This document shows positions 17,094 to 26,549 of a DNA stretch of 64,000 bases, piece by piece. Both the position numbers and the translations under genes were made by a program. Every line of letters begins with the position of its first letter. The first letter of the stretch is position 1. Under the pieces are notes generated by a model, which saw nothing but the letters and a program-made list of their open reading frames with translations, had not been told where the DNA came from and did not search any database. Source of the DNA: Thermovenabulum gondwanense (GTDB lineage Bacteria; Bacillota; Thermosediminibacteria; Thermosediminibacterales; Thermosediminibacteraceae); the NCBI RefSeq assembly GCF_001601575.1, contig NZ_LOHZ01000025.1, positions 1-64,000 on the forward strand, given 5' to 3'.

Positions 17094-18191
17094 ATGAAAT
17101 ACAAAAGGCCTCCTGATTTTACTTTTTTAATGTGTGTACTTATCCTTCTGTGTTTTGGAATAGTAATGGTATTTAGTTCCAGCAGTGCCTGGGCTTATTA
17201 TCAATACAAAGACAGTTTGTATTTCTTAAAGAAACAATTGCTCTGGTCTTTATTCGGTGTAATAGCAATGGTATATTTTATAAACTTTGACTACAGGAAA
17301 ATCAAAAAGGTAGCCTTTCCTCTTCTCTTGTTAAATTACCTTTTGCTTATTTTAGTTTTGATTCCGGGTATTGGAGTTAAAATTAATGAAGCCAGAAGGT
17401 GGATAGGTGTGGGCTTTTTTTCTATACAGCCCTCCGAAGTAGCCAAACTGGCATTGATTATATATTTTTCCAGTTATTTAGAAAAACGGATGGATACTAT
17501 TGAAAACTTTTTTAAAGGTGTTTTACCTGTATTAATTATTATGGCTACCACCTGTGGGCTGGTGCTTGTTGAACCGCACCTATCAGCAACAGTGGTAATT
17601 GCAGTATTAACCATGATGCTTTTGTTCGTAGCCGGAATGAGGTTTACCCATATATTATCTTTAATGGTAATAGGTGCAGCGGTTGCAATAAAGCTGGCAT
17701 ATGGCAAAGAGTACAGGGTAAGAAGGTTAACATCATTTTTAAATCCATGGGAGGATATCAGGGGAAAGGGATATCATATAGTCCAATCATTGTTTGCATT
17801 AAGTTCGGGAGGACTTTTAGGGGTGGGTTTGGGCCACAGCAGACAAAAATTTTTCTATTTACCCGAGCCCCAAACGGACTTCATTTTTGCTATAATAGGA
17901 GAAGAACTGGGTTTCATAGGTGCTGTATTTGTAATAATAATTTTCACAATTCTAATCTGGAGAGGTTTTAAAATAGCAATTAACTCTCCTGATGTTTTTG
18001 GGAAATTTCTTGCCACCGGTATAATATGCCAGATAGCTATTCAATTTTTGATTCATGTAGCTGTAGTAACAGCATCTTTACCCGTTACGGGTATGCCATT
18101 ACCTTTCATAAGTTACGGTGGATCTTCCTTAATAATGACCCTTATTGAAGCGGGGATAATATTAAATATTTCAAGATTCACGGAGGCTTAA
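17094..18191 (+). CDS. ftsW: SEDS-family peptidoglycan polymerase FtsW/SpoVE
   Basis: A polytopic membrane protein of 365 aa with about ten helices, belonging to the shape, elongation, division and sporulation glycosyltransferases that polymerise lipid II together with a class B PBP. Signatures are VFSSSSAWAYYQY, RRWIGVGFFSIQPSEVAKLALIIY, the long extracellular loop around FLNPWEDIRGKGYHIVQS, and the C-terminal TGMPLPFISYGGSSL. In Bacillus this locus holds spoVE (sporulation-specific); whether this copy serves vegetative division, sporulation or both cannot be decided from sequence. Confidence 0.93.
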   Translation: MKYKRPPDFTFLMCVLILLCFGIVMVFSSSSAWAYYQYKDSLYFLKKQLLWSLFGVIAMVYFINFDYRKIKKVAFPLLLLNYLLLILVLIPGIGVKINEARRWIGVGFFSIQPSEVAKLALIIYFSSYLEKRMDTIENFFKGVLPVLIIMATTCGLVLVEPHLSATVVIAVLTMMLLFVAGMRFTHILSLMVIGAAVAIKLAYGKEYRVRRLTSFLNPWEDIRGKGYHIVQSLFALSSGGLLGVGLGHSRQKFFYLPEPQTDFIFAIIGEELGFIGAVFVIIIFTILIWRGFKIAINSPDVFGKFLATGIICQIAIQFLIHVAVVTASLPVTGMPLPFISYGGSSLIMTLIEAGIILNISRFTEA

Positions 18192-18196
18192 ACACA

Positions 18197-19315
18197 ATGA
18201 GGAAAAAGGTTCTCTTTGCGGGAGGCGGAACGGGAGGACATATATATCCTGCAATAGCAATTGCAAAAGGGCTTATGAGTAAATTGGAAGATATTGAAGC
18301 GGTTTTTGTAGGTACAGAAAGAGGAATGGAAAAAGAACTGGTACCTATGTCCGGTTTTCGATTGGAAAAAATAAGGGTAAAAGGATTTAAGAGAAGGATT
18401 TCCATGGATACACTTATTACATTGAAAGAAATGGTTTTGGGAGGTTTTGACGCCATAAGGATTTTAAGAAGGGAAAAGCCCGATCTGGTAATAGGTACGG
18501 GCGGTTATGTTGCCGGACCCGTTGTTTTTTTTGCTGCCTTTATGGGAATACCAACTTTGATTCATGAACAAAATGTAAAACCCGGTGTGACCAATAGGAT
18601 ACTCGGTAAGTTTGTGGACAAGATAGCTATAAGTTTTGCTGAATCGGTAAAATACTTTCCATCGGGTAAATGCGTTTTAACGGGTAATCCCGTGAGACCG
18701 GAAATAATTAATGCGGATAAGAGAACTGCTTCGGAAATTTTGAACATAAACAGCAATATTCCGTTAGTGCTCTCTTTTGGTGGAAGTCAGGGGGCAAAAA
18801 AAATAAACGAAGCAGTAATGGACCTGATAGTAAAAATAAAGGATAAAATAGAGTTTCAATTACTTCACGTTACGGGGAAAAATAATTACGATATATTTCT
18901 AAAAGAGTTGGAAAGAAGAGGAATAAATTGGGATAGGTTTGGACACATTAAAATAAAACCCTATCTTTATAATATGCAGGATGCTTTGGCCTGTGCTGAT
19001 TTGGTGGTTTCCAGAGCGGGAGCCATAACGATTTCGGAAATAACGGTTTGCGGAAAGCCCTCAATCCTAATACCCTTACCCTCTGCTGCGGATAACCACC
19101 AGTATTTTAATGCAAGGTATTTGGAAAAAAACAATGCAGCCCTGGTAATCGAAGAAAGGTTTTTGAATGGTGAAATTTTATTCAGGTATATAAAGGAAAT
19201 TCTTGGAGATAAAAATAAATATAAAAAAATGGCACAGTGCAGTAAAGAACTGGGAAAGCCGGATGCGTTAAATAAAATTGTGGACATTGCGATAGGACTT
19301 CTCTACAAAAAATAA
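18197..19315 (+). CDS. murG: UDP-GlcNAc:lipid I GlcNAc transferase MurG
   Basis: A membrane-associated GT28 glycosyltransferase of 372 aa that turns lipid I into lipid II. The N-terminal G-loop GGGTGGHIYPAIAIA, the second loop GTGGYVAGPV, HEQNVKPGVTNR, SFGGSQGAKKINEA and the donor-binding SRAGAITISEI with PLPSAADNHQYFNA are all present. Starts at ATG 18197, 5 bp after ftsW. A 126-bp gap with a promoter candidate separates it from murC. Confidence 0.96.
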   Translation: MRKKVLFAGGGTGGHIYPAIAIAKGLMSKLEDIEAVFVGTERGMEKELVPMSGFRLEKIRVKGFKRRISMDTLITLKEMVLGGFDAIRILRREKPDLVIGTGGYVAGPVVFFAAFMGIPTLIHEQNVKPGVTNRILGKFVDKIAISFAESVKYFPSGKCVLTGNPVRPEIINADKRTASEILNINSNIPLVLSFGGSQGAKKINEAVMDLIVKIKDKIEFQLLHVTGKNNYDIFLKELERRGINWDRFGHIKIKPYLYNMQDALACADLVVSRAGAITISEITVCGKPSILIPLPSAADNHQYFNARYLEKNNAALVIEERFLNGEILFRYIKEILGDKNKYKKMAQCSKELGKPDALNKIVDIAIGLLYKK

Positions 19316-19374
19316 GTAAATTTTCCCATACAGAATTATGGCATTTTGTGTTAGTATTTGTAACATGGAGCAAT

Positions 19375-19403
19375 TTGAAGGCATATTATAATAAATATAG
19401 AAT
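19375..19403 (+). promoter_or_regulatory. Internal dcw promoter upstream of murC
   Basis: TTGAAG (19375-19380) and TAGAAT (19398-19403) are 17 bp apart, the same two hexamers as in front of mraZ. It lies in the largest gap of the first half of the cluster (19316-19441), 39 bases before the murC start, and lacks the MraZ repeats. It would let murC-murA-ftsQ and the genes behind them be transcribed independently of MraZ. Confidence 0.6.
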
Positions 19404-19441
19404 TTTAAATGCTTTACATTGAGTTTCGGAAGGAGAGAAGG

Positions 19442-20830
19442 GTGTTGATCGGCAATTTCAGACATATTCATTTTATAGGAATCGGCGGTTCCGGTATGAG
19501 CGCTATAGCCAAAATTCTTTTGGAGATGGGTTACGAGGTCTCGGGTTCGGATATTAAATATTCGGAGATACTGAATAAACTTCAAAATCAGGGAGCAAAG
19601 GTGTTTATAGGGCATGATTCACAAAATGTAAAAGGGGCAGATCTCGTAGTAGTGTCATCTGCAATCCCCCAAAACAACCCTGAATACATGGAAGCACAAA
19701 AGCAAAATATAACAATACTTCACCGAGCGGACCTTTTAAGCTTGTTAATGAGTCAAAAAAAAGGAATAGCCATCTCCGGAGCTCATGGGAAAACAACTAC
19801 TACTTCCATGATTTCTTTAATTTTAGAAAAGAATGGATATCAACCCACCGTTCTCATCGGGGGAGAATTAAATGACATAGGGGGAAATGCAATCTTAGGA
19901 AAAGGTGAATTTCTGGTAGCTGAAGCAGACGAGAGCGATGGTTCATTTTTAAAATTAAGGCCTTATGTGGCAGTTGTTACGAATATCGAAAATGACCATT
20001 TAGATTATTACAAAAATATGGAAAATATGAAGAAGGCATTTATAAGATTTATTGAGAACGTCAAAGAAGAAGGTTTTGCTTTTTTATGCGTGGATAATGA
20101 CAACGTAAGGGATATATTAGCCGGTTTAAAAAAGAAAATATTCACATATGGAATGAAGTACAATGCCGATTATATGCCCAAAGACATTGTCTTAAAGGGG
20201 ATTTCTTCAATTTTTGGTGTATATTATAGAGGAAAATTTTTAGGAGATATTGAACTTAATGTTCCGGGAATTCATAATGTATATAATGCCACAGCAGCTG
20301 TGGGGGTAGGGCATCAGCTGGGAATAAATATTAAAGATATATCTTCAGCATTAAAAATTTTTAAAGGAGCTCAAAGAAGATTTCAAAGCATCGGTGAAGT
20401 TAATGGTATAAAAATTTTTGATGACTATGCTCATCATCCCACAGAAATTAAGGTGGTATTAAAAACGGCGAGACTTTTAAATCCAAGAAGGATATATGCT
20501 GTTTTTCAACCTCACAGGTATACGAGAACCAAATTATTGGCAGATGAATTCGGAACCGCCTTTTTTGATGCTGATGAGGTAGTTGTAACCAAACTTTACA
20601 GTGCGGGAGAAGAACCTATCCCTAAGGTGTCATCCCACTTAATTGTTGATGCCTTAAAAAAGAATAATGTAAATGTAAAGTATATTGAAGAAAAAGAAGA
20701 TGTGATTAATTTTCTTATAAACAAGTTGGTTCCCGGTGATTTAGTAATTACAATTGGTGCTGGAGATATAAACAAAATTTCCTATGAACTATTAAAATCC
20801 CTTAAATTTGCTGTGCGTGATGTGGGATAA
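19442..20830 (+). CDS. murC: UDP-MurNAc:L-alanine ligase MurC
   Basis: The first amino-acid-adding Mur ligase, 462 aa. It carries the UDP-binding start HIHFIGIGGSGMSAIA, GSDIKYSE, the ATP loop AISGAHGKTTTTSM, EADESDGSFLKL, NIENDHLDYY, the RRFQSIGE segment and DDYAHHPTEI. The GTG at 19442 lies 6 bases behind AGGAG and gives a normal MurC length; an ATG at 19409 has no ribosome binding site and would add 11 unconserved residues. In most Clostridia murB follows murC, but here murA does. Confidence 0.95.
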   Translation: MLIGNFRHIHFIGIGGSGMSAIAKILLEMGYEVSGSDIKYSEILNKLQNQGAKVFIGHDSQNVKGADLVVVSSAIPQNNPEYMEAQKQNITILHRADLLSLLMSQKKGIAISGAHGKTTTTSMISLILEKNGYQPTVLIGGELNDIGGNAILGKGEFLVAEADESDGSFLKLRPYVAVVTNIENDHLDYYKNMENMKKAFIRFIENVKEEGFAFLCVDNDNVRDILAGLKKKIFTYGMKYNADYMPKDIVLKGISSIFGVYYRGKFLGDIELNVPGIHNVYNATAAVGVGHQLGINIKDISSALKIFKGAQRRFQSIGEVNGIKIFDDYAHHPTEIKVVLKTARLLNPRRIYAVFQPHRYTRTKLLADEFGTAFFDADEVVVTKLYSAGEEPIPKVSSHLIVDALKKNNVNVKYIEEKEDVINFLINKLVPGDLVITIGAGDINKISYELLKSLKFAVRDVG

Positions 20831-20864
20831 AATTTAATTCCGCTAAAATGCGGAGGTGAAAATA

Positions 20865-22127
20865 GTGGGGGCATTTCTTATAAACGGGGGCTATAGATTG
20901 GAGGGCAAATTAAAAGTCCAGGGTTCAAAGAATGCCAGCTTACCAATACTTGCTGCTACAATATTGAACTCCAATAAAAATATAATAAAAAATATGCCGG
21001 ATATCATAGATATTTCGGTAATGATGAGTATTTTAAGGATACTTGGTGCCAAAGTTTTAAGAATAGATGATGGAGTTATCGTGGATACTTCCAATGTAGA
21101 CAAATGGGAAGTTCCGGAAATCCTTATGAGGAAAATGCGTTCTTCCATAATATTGATGGGTCCTTTACTTGCTAAATTCGGGAGGGTGAGAGTGTCTTAC
21201 CCGGGAGGATGTGAAATAGGGCCAAGGCCTATAGATCTTCATCTTAAAGGCCTTGCTGCCCTGGGGGTGGAAATTAAAGAAGGTTACGGTTTTATAACTG
21301 CTGAAACAGGTAAATTAAAAGGAAACGATATTCACCTTGATTTTCCAAGCGTTGGAGCTACGGAAAATTTAATGATTGCAGCGGCCCTGGCCGAGGGTAG
21401 AACGGTTATAAGGAATGCTGCAAAAGAACCGGAAATAATAGATTTACAGAATTTTCTGAATAGAATGGGTTGCCAGATAAGAGGTGCCGGAACGGATACA
21501 ATAAAGATAACAGGCTGCAAAATTGAAGACTTAAAACCCGTTGACGAATATAGTGTGATCCCCGACAGAATTGCGGCGGGTACTTATCTTATAGCCTGTG
21601 CAGCGACCAAGGGACACGTGATATTAGAGAATGTAATTAGTGAACATATCGAACCCCTGCTGGCAAAAATGAGAGAGATGGGATGCAATATAAATTCTTA
21701 TAATGACAGAATTGAATTAACGGCTGAAGAACCACTGAAGGCTTTGGAGAATTTAAGGACACTTCCTTATCCCGGATTTCCTACTGATTTACAGGCTCCT
21801 ATGATGTCTCTTTTGTCTATCGCAGAAGGTACCTCGGTGATTATTGAAACGATATTTGAAAATAGATTTAAACATGCAGAAGAACTCAGGAGGATGGGTG
21901 CCAACATAAAAATAAACGGGAATACGGCAATAATTACAGGTGTAAAAAAACTAACGGGTGCCGTAGTGGAAGCAAAAGATTTAAGGGCAGGGGCGGCTTT
22001 GGTGATAGCAGGGTTATGTGCCGAGGGCACTACGGTGGTTGAAGGGATTAGTCATATTGAAAGGGGTTACGAAAACTTTGACAGAAACCTGCAAAACCTG
22101 GGAGCAAGAATTACCAGAATAGATTAA
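20865..22127 (+). CDS. murA: UDP-GlcNAc 1-carboxyvinyltransferase MurA
   Basis: A 420-aa EPSP-synthase-fold enzyme that transfers enolpyruvate from PEP to UDP-GlcNAc, the first committed step of peptidoglycan synthesis. The start GSKNASLPILAA carries the conserved Lys-Asn pair. The fosfomycin-reactive loop YPGGCEIGPRP has the catalytic Cys116, so the enzyme should be fosfomycin sensitive. PDRIAAGTYLIA and GFPTDLQAPMM are also present. GTG 20865 is chosen over GTG 20856, which is inside the GGAGGTG site. A 5-bp hairpin TCCGC/GCGGA (20839-20843 and 20850-20854) overlaps the ribosome binding site. Confidence 0.95.
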   Translation: MGAFLINGGYRLEGKLKVQGSKNASLPILAATILNSNKNIIKNMPDIIDISVMMSILRILGAKVLRIDDGVIVDTSNVDKWEVPEILMRKMRSSIILMGPLLAKFGRVRVSYPGGCEIGPRPIDLHLKGLAALGVEIKEGYGFITAETGKLKGNDIHLDFPSVGATENLMIAAALAEGRTVIRNAAKEPEIIDLQNFLNRMGCQIRGAGTDTIKITGCKIEDLKPVDEYSVIPDRIAAGTYLIACAATKGHVILENVISEHIEPLLAKMREMGCNINSYNDRIELTAEEPLKALENLRTLPYPGFPTDLQAPMMSLLSIAEGTSVIIETIFENRFKHAEELRRMGANIKINGNTAIITGVKKLTGAVVEAKDLRAGAALVIAGLCAEGTTVVEGISHIERGYENFDRNLQNLGARITRID

Positions 22128-22168
22128 ATTGCCCCTTTTTTGTTAAAGGAGGAAGGACAAGTTATTTT

Positions 22169-22927
22169 ATGGGGTACAAGGATTTTGATAGAGGTAAAAA
22201 AAAGAAGGGTAACCTGAAAAATCTATTGAGAATAATAGCCTTTTTTTGTATAATTACATTAATTTACTGGGTTTCAAATTTGTATTTAAAAATAGAAAGT
22301 ATCGAAATCACTGGAAATCACAATATTAAAGCCGAAATTATTGAAGAAAAATTATCCTACCTGAAAGAGAAGAACCTTTTAACTATCAGACCAAGACTAA
22401 TCGAAAAAAGTTTAATAAATTCCCTCCCCTTAGAAGAGGCAAGGATATCGGTTAAATTTCCAAATACTGTTTTGGTGAAAATCAAAGAAAGAAATATTGC
22501 AGCGGCGTTGCCTTTCAATTCGGATTTTCTACTTCTGGATGTTATGGGAAATGTTATTAAGATAGATTCGGATATAAAAAACTATTCGGTTCCTATCATA
22601 ACGGGAATTACGGTAAAACAGGCTGAAATAGGAAGAATACCGACATTCCAGGAGGAACAGAGAGTATTTTCAAGCACTTTTGAGGTTCTAAAAGGAATTT
22701 TACCAATCCAGAATCAAATTGTAGAAATTCATGCCGAAAAAGCCGATGAAGGCACGAATTTTTTTATTTATACTGTAGATGGTATAAGAATTTGTTTTAA
22801 TCAAAACAGGTTAAAGCAAAATAATTTAAAAAACCTGCCTAATATTTTAGAGGATATAAGAAAAAACAGCAGGGGTAGGGGGGAAATAGACCTGAATCAA
22901 GATATTCCCGTTTTTAGGCCCTATTAA
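22169..22927 (+). CDS. ftsQ: Cell division protein FtsQ/DivIB
   Basis: A bitopic membrane protein of 252 aa: a lysine-rich cytoplasmic tail (GKKKKGNLKN), one membrane helix (about residues 20-42), then a POTRA domain (IESIEITGNHNIKAEIIEEKL) and an FtsQ domain with ISVKFPNTVLVKIKERNIAAAL. It should bridge FtsL and DivIC in the divisome. ATG 22169 has AAAGGAGGA about 16 bases upstream, which is rather far. The gene sits between murA and DUF881, its usual place in Clostridia. Confidence 0.9.
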   Translation: MGYKDFDRGKKKKGNLKNLLRIIAFFCIITLIYWVSNLYLKIESIEITGNHNIKAEIIEEKLSYLKEKNLLTIRPRLIEKSLINSLPLEEARISVKFPNTVLVKIKERNIAAALPFNSDFLLLDVMGNVIKIDSDIKNYSVPIITGITVKQAEIGRIPTFQEEQRVFSSTFEVLKGILPIQNQIVEIHAEKADEGTNFFIYTVDGIRICFNQNRLKQNNLKNLPNILEDIRKNSRGRGEIDLNQDIPVFRPY

Positions 22928-22969
22928 TTTTATTAATTTCTTTTTTAGGACTAAGGAGGAAAAGTTTGA

Positions 22970-23698
22970 ATGAGAGAAAAGATAAGAGCAAATATTATGA
23001 TTGCAATTATATGTTTCATTTTGGGTTTTATGCTCGTTACACAGTTTAGAAGCACCGAAAAAAGCGGTAGCGCCATTACTTCGCTTCAAAGGGTTCAGGA
23101 ACTAACGGCACAACTGAAGAGTTTAATGGATGAGAAAGAAAAACTTCAGGGAGAAGTGAAGGAGCTTAGAAATAGACTCACCGAATATGAAAATTCGGCA
23201 TCAAAGATAAGCGGTGTCACAGAAGCAATGAAAAAAGAACTTTTAAGGGCGAGGATGGTGGCGGGTCTGGTAGAGGGCTATGGACCGGGTATTACGATCA
23301 CCTTAGATGATAGCAATGTTCCCAGGCAACCTGGAGAAGACCCAAATTTATTTTTGATTCACGATGAAGATATATTAAAAGTTGTAAATGAGTTGTTCGC
23401 CGCAGGGGCAGAAGCCGTATCGGTTAATGGGCAGAGGATAATAGCCACTACTGAAATAAGATGTGTTGGGCCTACAATTATTATTAATTCTATCAGAATG
23501 GCTCCGCCTTTCACTATTGATGCGATTGGGGATCCTGAATATCTTGAGAGTTCGATGAAAATGAGAGGTGGTATTATAGAATCCCTCCAGGTTTTTGGAA
23601 TACAGGTCAGCATTAAGAAACAGGAAAAAATTTACATGCCTGCATATACAGGGCCAATCCAATTTAAATATTTTGTTCCGGAGAAAGCGGGTGAATAA
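22970..23698 (+). CDS. DUF881 family protein (YlxW/YlxX-like)
   Basis: A 242-aa membrane-anchored protein: one N-terminal helix (about residues 7-25), a coiled coil (residues 35-75, rich in K/E/L), then the DUF881 domain with LVEGYGPGITITLDDS, HDEDILKVVNELFAAGAEAVSVNGQRI and GPTIIINS. DUF881 proteins sit between ftsQ and ftsZ in many Firmicutes and are thought to be linked to division or the envelope, but no activity is established. The ATG follows TAAGGAGGAAAAG. Its 3' end overlaps the next gene by 8 bases. Confidence 0.88.
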   Translation: MREKIRANIMIAIICFILGFMLVTQFRSTEKSGSAITSLQRVQELTAQLKSLMDEKEKLQGEVKELRNRLTEYENSASKISGVTEAMKKELLRARMVAGLVEGYGPGITITLDDSNVPRQPGEDPNLFLIHDEDILKVVNELFAAGAEAVSVNGQRIIATTEIRCVGPTIIINSIRMAPPFTIDAIGDPEYLESSMKMRGGIIESLQVFGIQVSIKKQEKIYMPAYTGPIQFKYFVPEKAGE

Positions 23699-24047
23699 TG
23701 TGCTTCTACCTCTAATCGGATTATTACTGGGTATTATAATAGGACTTGTTTATCCCATTTATATTCCCGTTAATTATGCACCGTATGTTTCTATTGCCGT
23801 ACTTGCTGCATTGGATTCGGTTTTTGGGGGGTTAAAGGCTGTAGGTGAAAATAATTTTGATGTATACGTATTTATTACCGGCTTCTTTACAAATGCTTTA
23901 CTTGCCGGGTTCTTAGCTTATATTGGAGATAGACTTGGAATCCCAATATATTTGGCTGCTATTTTTGTATTTGGTGTACGTATATTCCAAAATTTAGCTA
24001 TTATTCGTCGGGATTTCCTCAACAAATTTTTAAAAAATCAAAAATAA
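23691..24047 (+). CDS. sbp: Small basic protein Sbp (DUF1290)
   Basis: A 118-aa integral membrane protein with three or four hydrophobic helices and a basic C-terminus (RRDFLNKFLKNQK). The sequence LLPLIGLLLGIIIGLVYPIYIP and AALDSVFGGLKAVGENNFDVYVFITGFFTNALLAGFLAYIGDRLG is typical of the small basic family encoded next to ftsA. Function is unknown. GTG 23691 overlaps the DUF881 stop and has GGAG 8 bases upstream; the long in-frame upstream extension is shadow sequence in the DUF881 gene. Confidence 0.9.
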   Translation: MNNVLLPLIGLLLGIIIGLVYPIYIPVNYAPYVSIAVLAALDSVFGGLKAVGENNFDVYVFITGFFTNALLAGFLAYIGDRLGIPIYLAAIFVFGVRIFQNLAIIRRDFLNKFLKNQK

Positions 24048-24125
24048 TTTTTTATAAAAAAGGAAATTACGCATAAATGTGGAATAATTTTAATATGCCT
24101 TACCCAAAAAAGGGGAGGTGAAGGT

Positions 24126-25343
24126 TTGGCAAGAAATGAAATAATAACTGGAATTGATCTGGGAAGCTCTAAAGTGTGCTGTTTAGTTGCGGAAATAAAT
24201 GAATCCGGAAATATGGATATTCTTGGATATGGTATTTCTCCATCCTCTTATTTGAAAAAAGGCAATGTGGTTAACATAGAAGGTTTGACCAGGTCGATTA
24301 ACGATGCGGTTAATCAAGCTGAAACAATGGCCAACCTTAAAATTGAAGAAGCTGTGGTAGGACTTTCCTTGATGAACGTAGATATTTTAAGGAATAAAGG
24401 TGTTGTAGCAATACCCAAAAGTACCAGTGAAATTACCAATCAGGATGTAGAAAGGGTTATACAGGCTGCAAAAATTCTTGCAATTTCTCCCGACAGGGAT
24501 GTGGTTCAGGTAATCCCGAGAGAATTTATAGTTGATGGTTGTGAGGGTATTAATGACCCTGTAGGGATGGTTGGGACAAGGCTTGAGGTTGATTCTTATA
24601 TTGTAACGGCTCCGATAACCGTTATGCAAAATATTCACAAATGCTTTCAAAGAGCGGGTATTTTAATTAATAATATTTACTTAAAACCCTTTGCAGTAAA
24701 AAAAATACTATTATCCTGGGATGAAATTGAAATGGGAGTAGCTCTGATAGATGTAGGAGCTACAATTACCGAAATAGCAGTTTTTAAAGGAAACGATATA
24801 GTAAAATACGCTACATTGCCTGTAGGAGGAGATTATATTACAAACGATATTGCTGTTGGATTGAGGCTACCTTTTAATTATGCCGAAATCGTTAAAAGAC
24901 GATATGCCTGTGCTCAGGAAAGCTTGGCTTCTGAAAAGCAGGAAATTGAAATTCAAAGCATAGGAGAAGTTTCTACAAGAAGGATTAACCAAAAAGAACT
25001 GGCTTCAATAATTGAACCCAGGGTTCATGAAATAATAAGCTTGATAAGAAAAGAGCTGGAATTTGATAATCAAAAGATTAACTTAGCTGCAGGAGGAGTA
25101 ATAACTGGTAGCGGTTTGCTTCCCATAAAAGGCACGCTCGACCTGGCGCAAAAAATATTAGGTATGCCTCTAAGAGGCGGTAAAACTGAAATGTACGGCT
25201 ATGATCAAACATTTACCGTTTGTTTGGGGCTTTTGAGCAGTGTTATTTCTTCTATTAATTTTAACAGGAAAATCATAGAAAAACAAAAACAAAGGGTTTC
25301 CTTTTTAGAAAGGGCCAAAAGGTTTTTAAGAGAATATTTTTAG
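24126..25343 (+). CDS. ftsA: Cell division protein FtsA
   Basis: An actin-fold ATPase of 405 aa that tethers FtsZ to the membrane. It has the phosphate-1 loop [16 protein letters not shown], the FtsA-specific 1C domain (residues ~80-165), phosphate-2 [15 protein letters not shown], and the adenosine motif [14 protein letters not shown]. It ends in a basic amphipathic helix ([14 protein letters not shown]) that fits the membrane-targeting sequence. TTG start 24126 behind GGGGAGGTGAAGG. It is directly upstream of ftsZ. Confidence 0.94.
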   Translation: MARNEIITGIDLGSSKVCCLVAEINESGNMDILGYGISPSSYLKKGNVVNIEGLTRSINDAVNQAETMANLKIEEAVVGLSLMNVDILRNKGVVAIPKSTSEITNQDVERVIQAAKILAISPDRDVVQVIPREFIVDGCEGINDPVGMVGTRLEVDSYIVTAPITVMQNIHKCFQRAGILINNIYLKPFAVKKILLSWDEIEMGVALIDVGATITEIAVFKGNDIVKYATLPVGGDYITNDIAVGLRLPFNYAEIVKRRYACAQESLASEKQEIEIQSIGEVSTRRINQKELASIIEPRVHEIISLIRKELEFDNQKINLAAGGVITGSGLLPIKGTLDLAQKILGMPLRGGKTEMYGYDQTFTVCLGLLSSVISSINFNRKIIEKQKQRVSFLERAKRFLREYF

Positions 25344-25363
25344 CAGCTCAAGGGGGTAATAAA

Positions 25364-26413
25364 GTGCTAGAATTTGATGTACCTTTACAGCAGTTCGCAA
25401 ATATAAAGGTTATTGGGATTGGTGGTGGCGGTAATAATGCCGTAAACAGAATGATTGACGCCGGTTTAAAAGGAGTAGAATTTATAGCAATTAATACCGA
25501 TGCACAGGCACTTTATCTGTCAAAGGCTGACAAAAAAATACAAATTGGAGAAAAATTGACAAAAGGGCTCGGTGCAGGCGCAAATCCCGATATCGGTAGA
25601 AAAGCTGCAGAAGAGAGTAAGGCGGAAATCGAAGAAGCAATTAAAGGAGCTGACATGATATTTATTACCGCAGGCATGGGGGGAGGAACGGGCACGGGAG
25701 CAGCACCGATTGTCGCTGAAATTTCCAAAAATATGGGAATTTTAACGGTAGGAGTTGTAACAAAGCCCTTTACTTTTGAAGGAAGGCGCAGAATGGCTCA
25801 TGCTGAAATGGGAATAAACAATTTAAAGGCATGTGTGGATACGCTTATTACTATACCGAACGACCGGCTTCTGTCAATTGCAGAAAAAAAGACTTCTATT
25901 CTGGAAGCCTTTAGAATAGCCGATGATATTTTAAGACAGGGTGTTCAGGGTATTTCGGACCTTATCGCTGTTCCGGGGTTGATAAATCTGGATTTTGCTG
26001 ATGTCAGGACGATTATGATGGATACGGGTCTTGCGCACATGGGTATTGGCCGGGGAACCGGAGAGAACAGAGCTTTGGAGGCTGCAAAGCAGGCCGTATC
26101 AAGTCCTCTACTCGAGACTTCAATTGAAGGTGCAAAAGGAGTACTGTTAAATATTACGGGAAGCAGTAATTTGGGCATTTTAGAAGTAAATGAAGCTGCT
26201 GAATTTATTTCCGCAGCCGCTGATCCCGATGCTAATATTATTTTTGGTGCGGTAATCGATGAAAAATTACAGGATGAGATCAGGATAACGGTTATTGCCA
26301 CGGGATTTGAACAAAAAGAAAAACTTCCAAAGCAGGAAGAAATAATAAATATTAATTTTGACGAAAGTGATCTTGAAATTCCTGCCTTCCTAAGACGGGG
26401 AAGAAAAAGATAA
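25364..26413 (+). CDS. ftsZ: Cell division GTPase FtsZ
   Basis: Tubulin-like GTPase of 349 aa that forms the Z-ring. Visible: [15 protein letters not shown], the GTP-binding signature [34 protein letters not shown] (T7 loop region), and the C-terminal peptide [12 protein letters not shown] that binds FtsA and other partners. The disordered linker is short. GTG start behind AAGGGGG. It is the last gene of the dcw block, followed by a strong terminator. Confidence 0.97.
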   Translation: MLEFDVPLQQFANIKVIGIGGGGNNAVNRMIDAGLKGVEFIAINTDAQALYLSKADKKIQIGEKLTKGLGAGANPDIGRKAAEESKAEIEEAIKGADMIFITAGMGGGTGTGAAPIVAEISKNMGILTVGVVTKPFTFEGRRRMAHAEMGINNLKACVDTLITIPNDRLLSIAEKKTSILEAFRIADDILRQGVQGISDLIAVPGLINLDFADVRTIMMDTGLAHMGIGRGTGENRALEAAKQAVSSPLLETSIEGAKGVLLNITGSSNLGILEVNEAAEFISAAADPDANIIFGAVIDEKLQDEIRITVIATGFEQKEKLPKQEEIININFDESDLEIPAFLRRGRKR

Positions 26414-26444
26414 AAAAAGAGCGCATTATGCGCTCTTTTTTATT
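26412..26444 (+). terminator. Rho-independent terminator after ftsZ
   Basis: Stem GAGCGC / GCGCTC with loop ATTAT, extended by A5/T6 pairing (26414-26440), and a further T run. It ends the dcw transcript. Confidence 0.92.
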
Positions 26445-26483
26445 TTTTATTAATATAAAACGACATTTTTCTTTATTGTTTGT

Positions 26484-26498
26484 TGATAAAATTTATCA
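26484..26498. promoter_or_regulatory. Palindrome upstream of spoIIGA
   Basis: A perfect 7-bp palindrome TGATAAA-A-TTTATCA lies 52 bases before the spoIIGA start. A TGTCGTT on the minus strand (complement 26460-26466) is a partial match to the Spo0A box TGTCGAA, which would be expected in front of spoIIG. No clear consensus promoter was found. Confidence 0.35.
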
Positions 26499-26549
26499 TA
26501 AATACCTGAAAAAATGAATATATATTTTTTATAGCCGGGTAGTGAAAAA

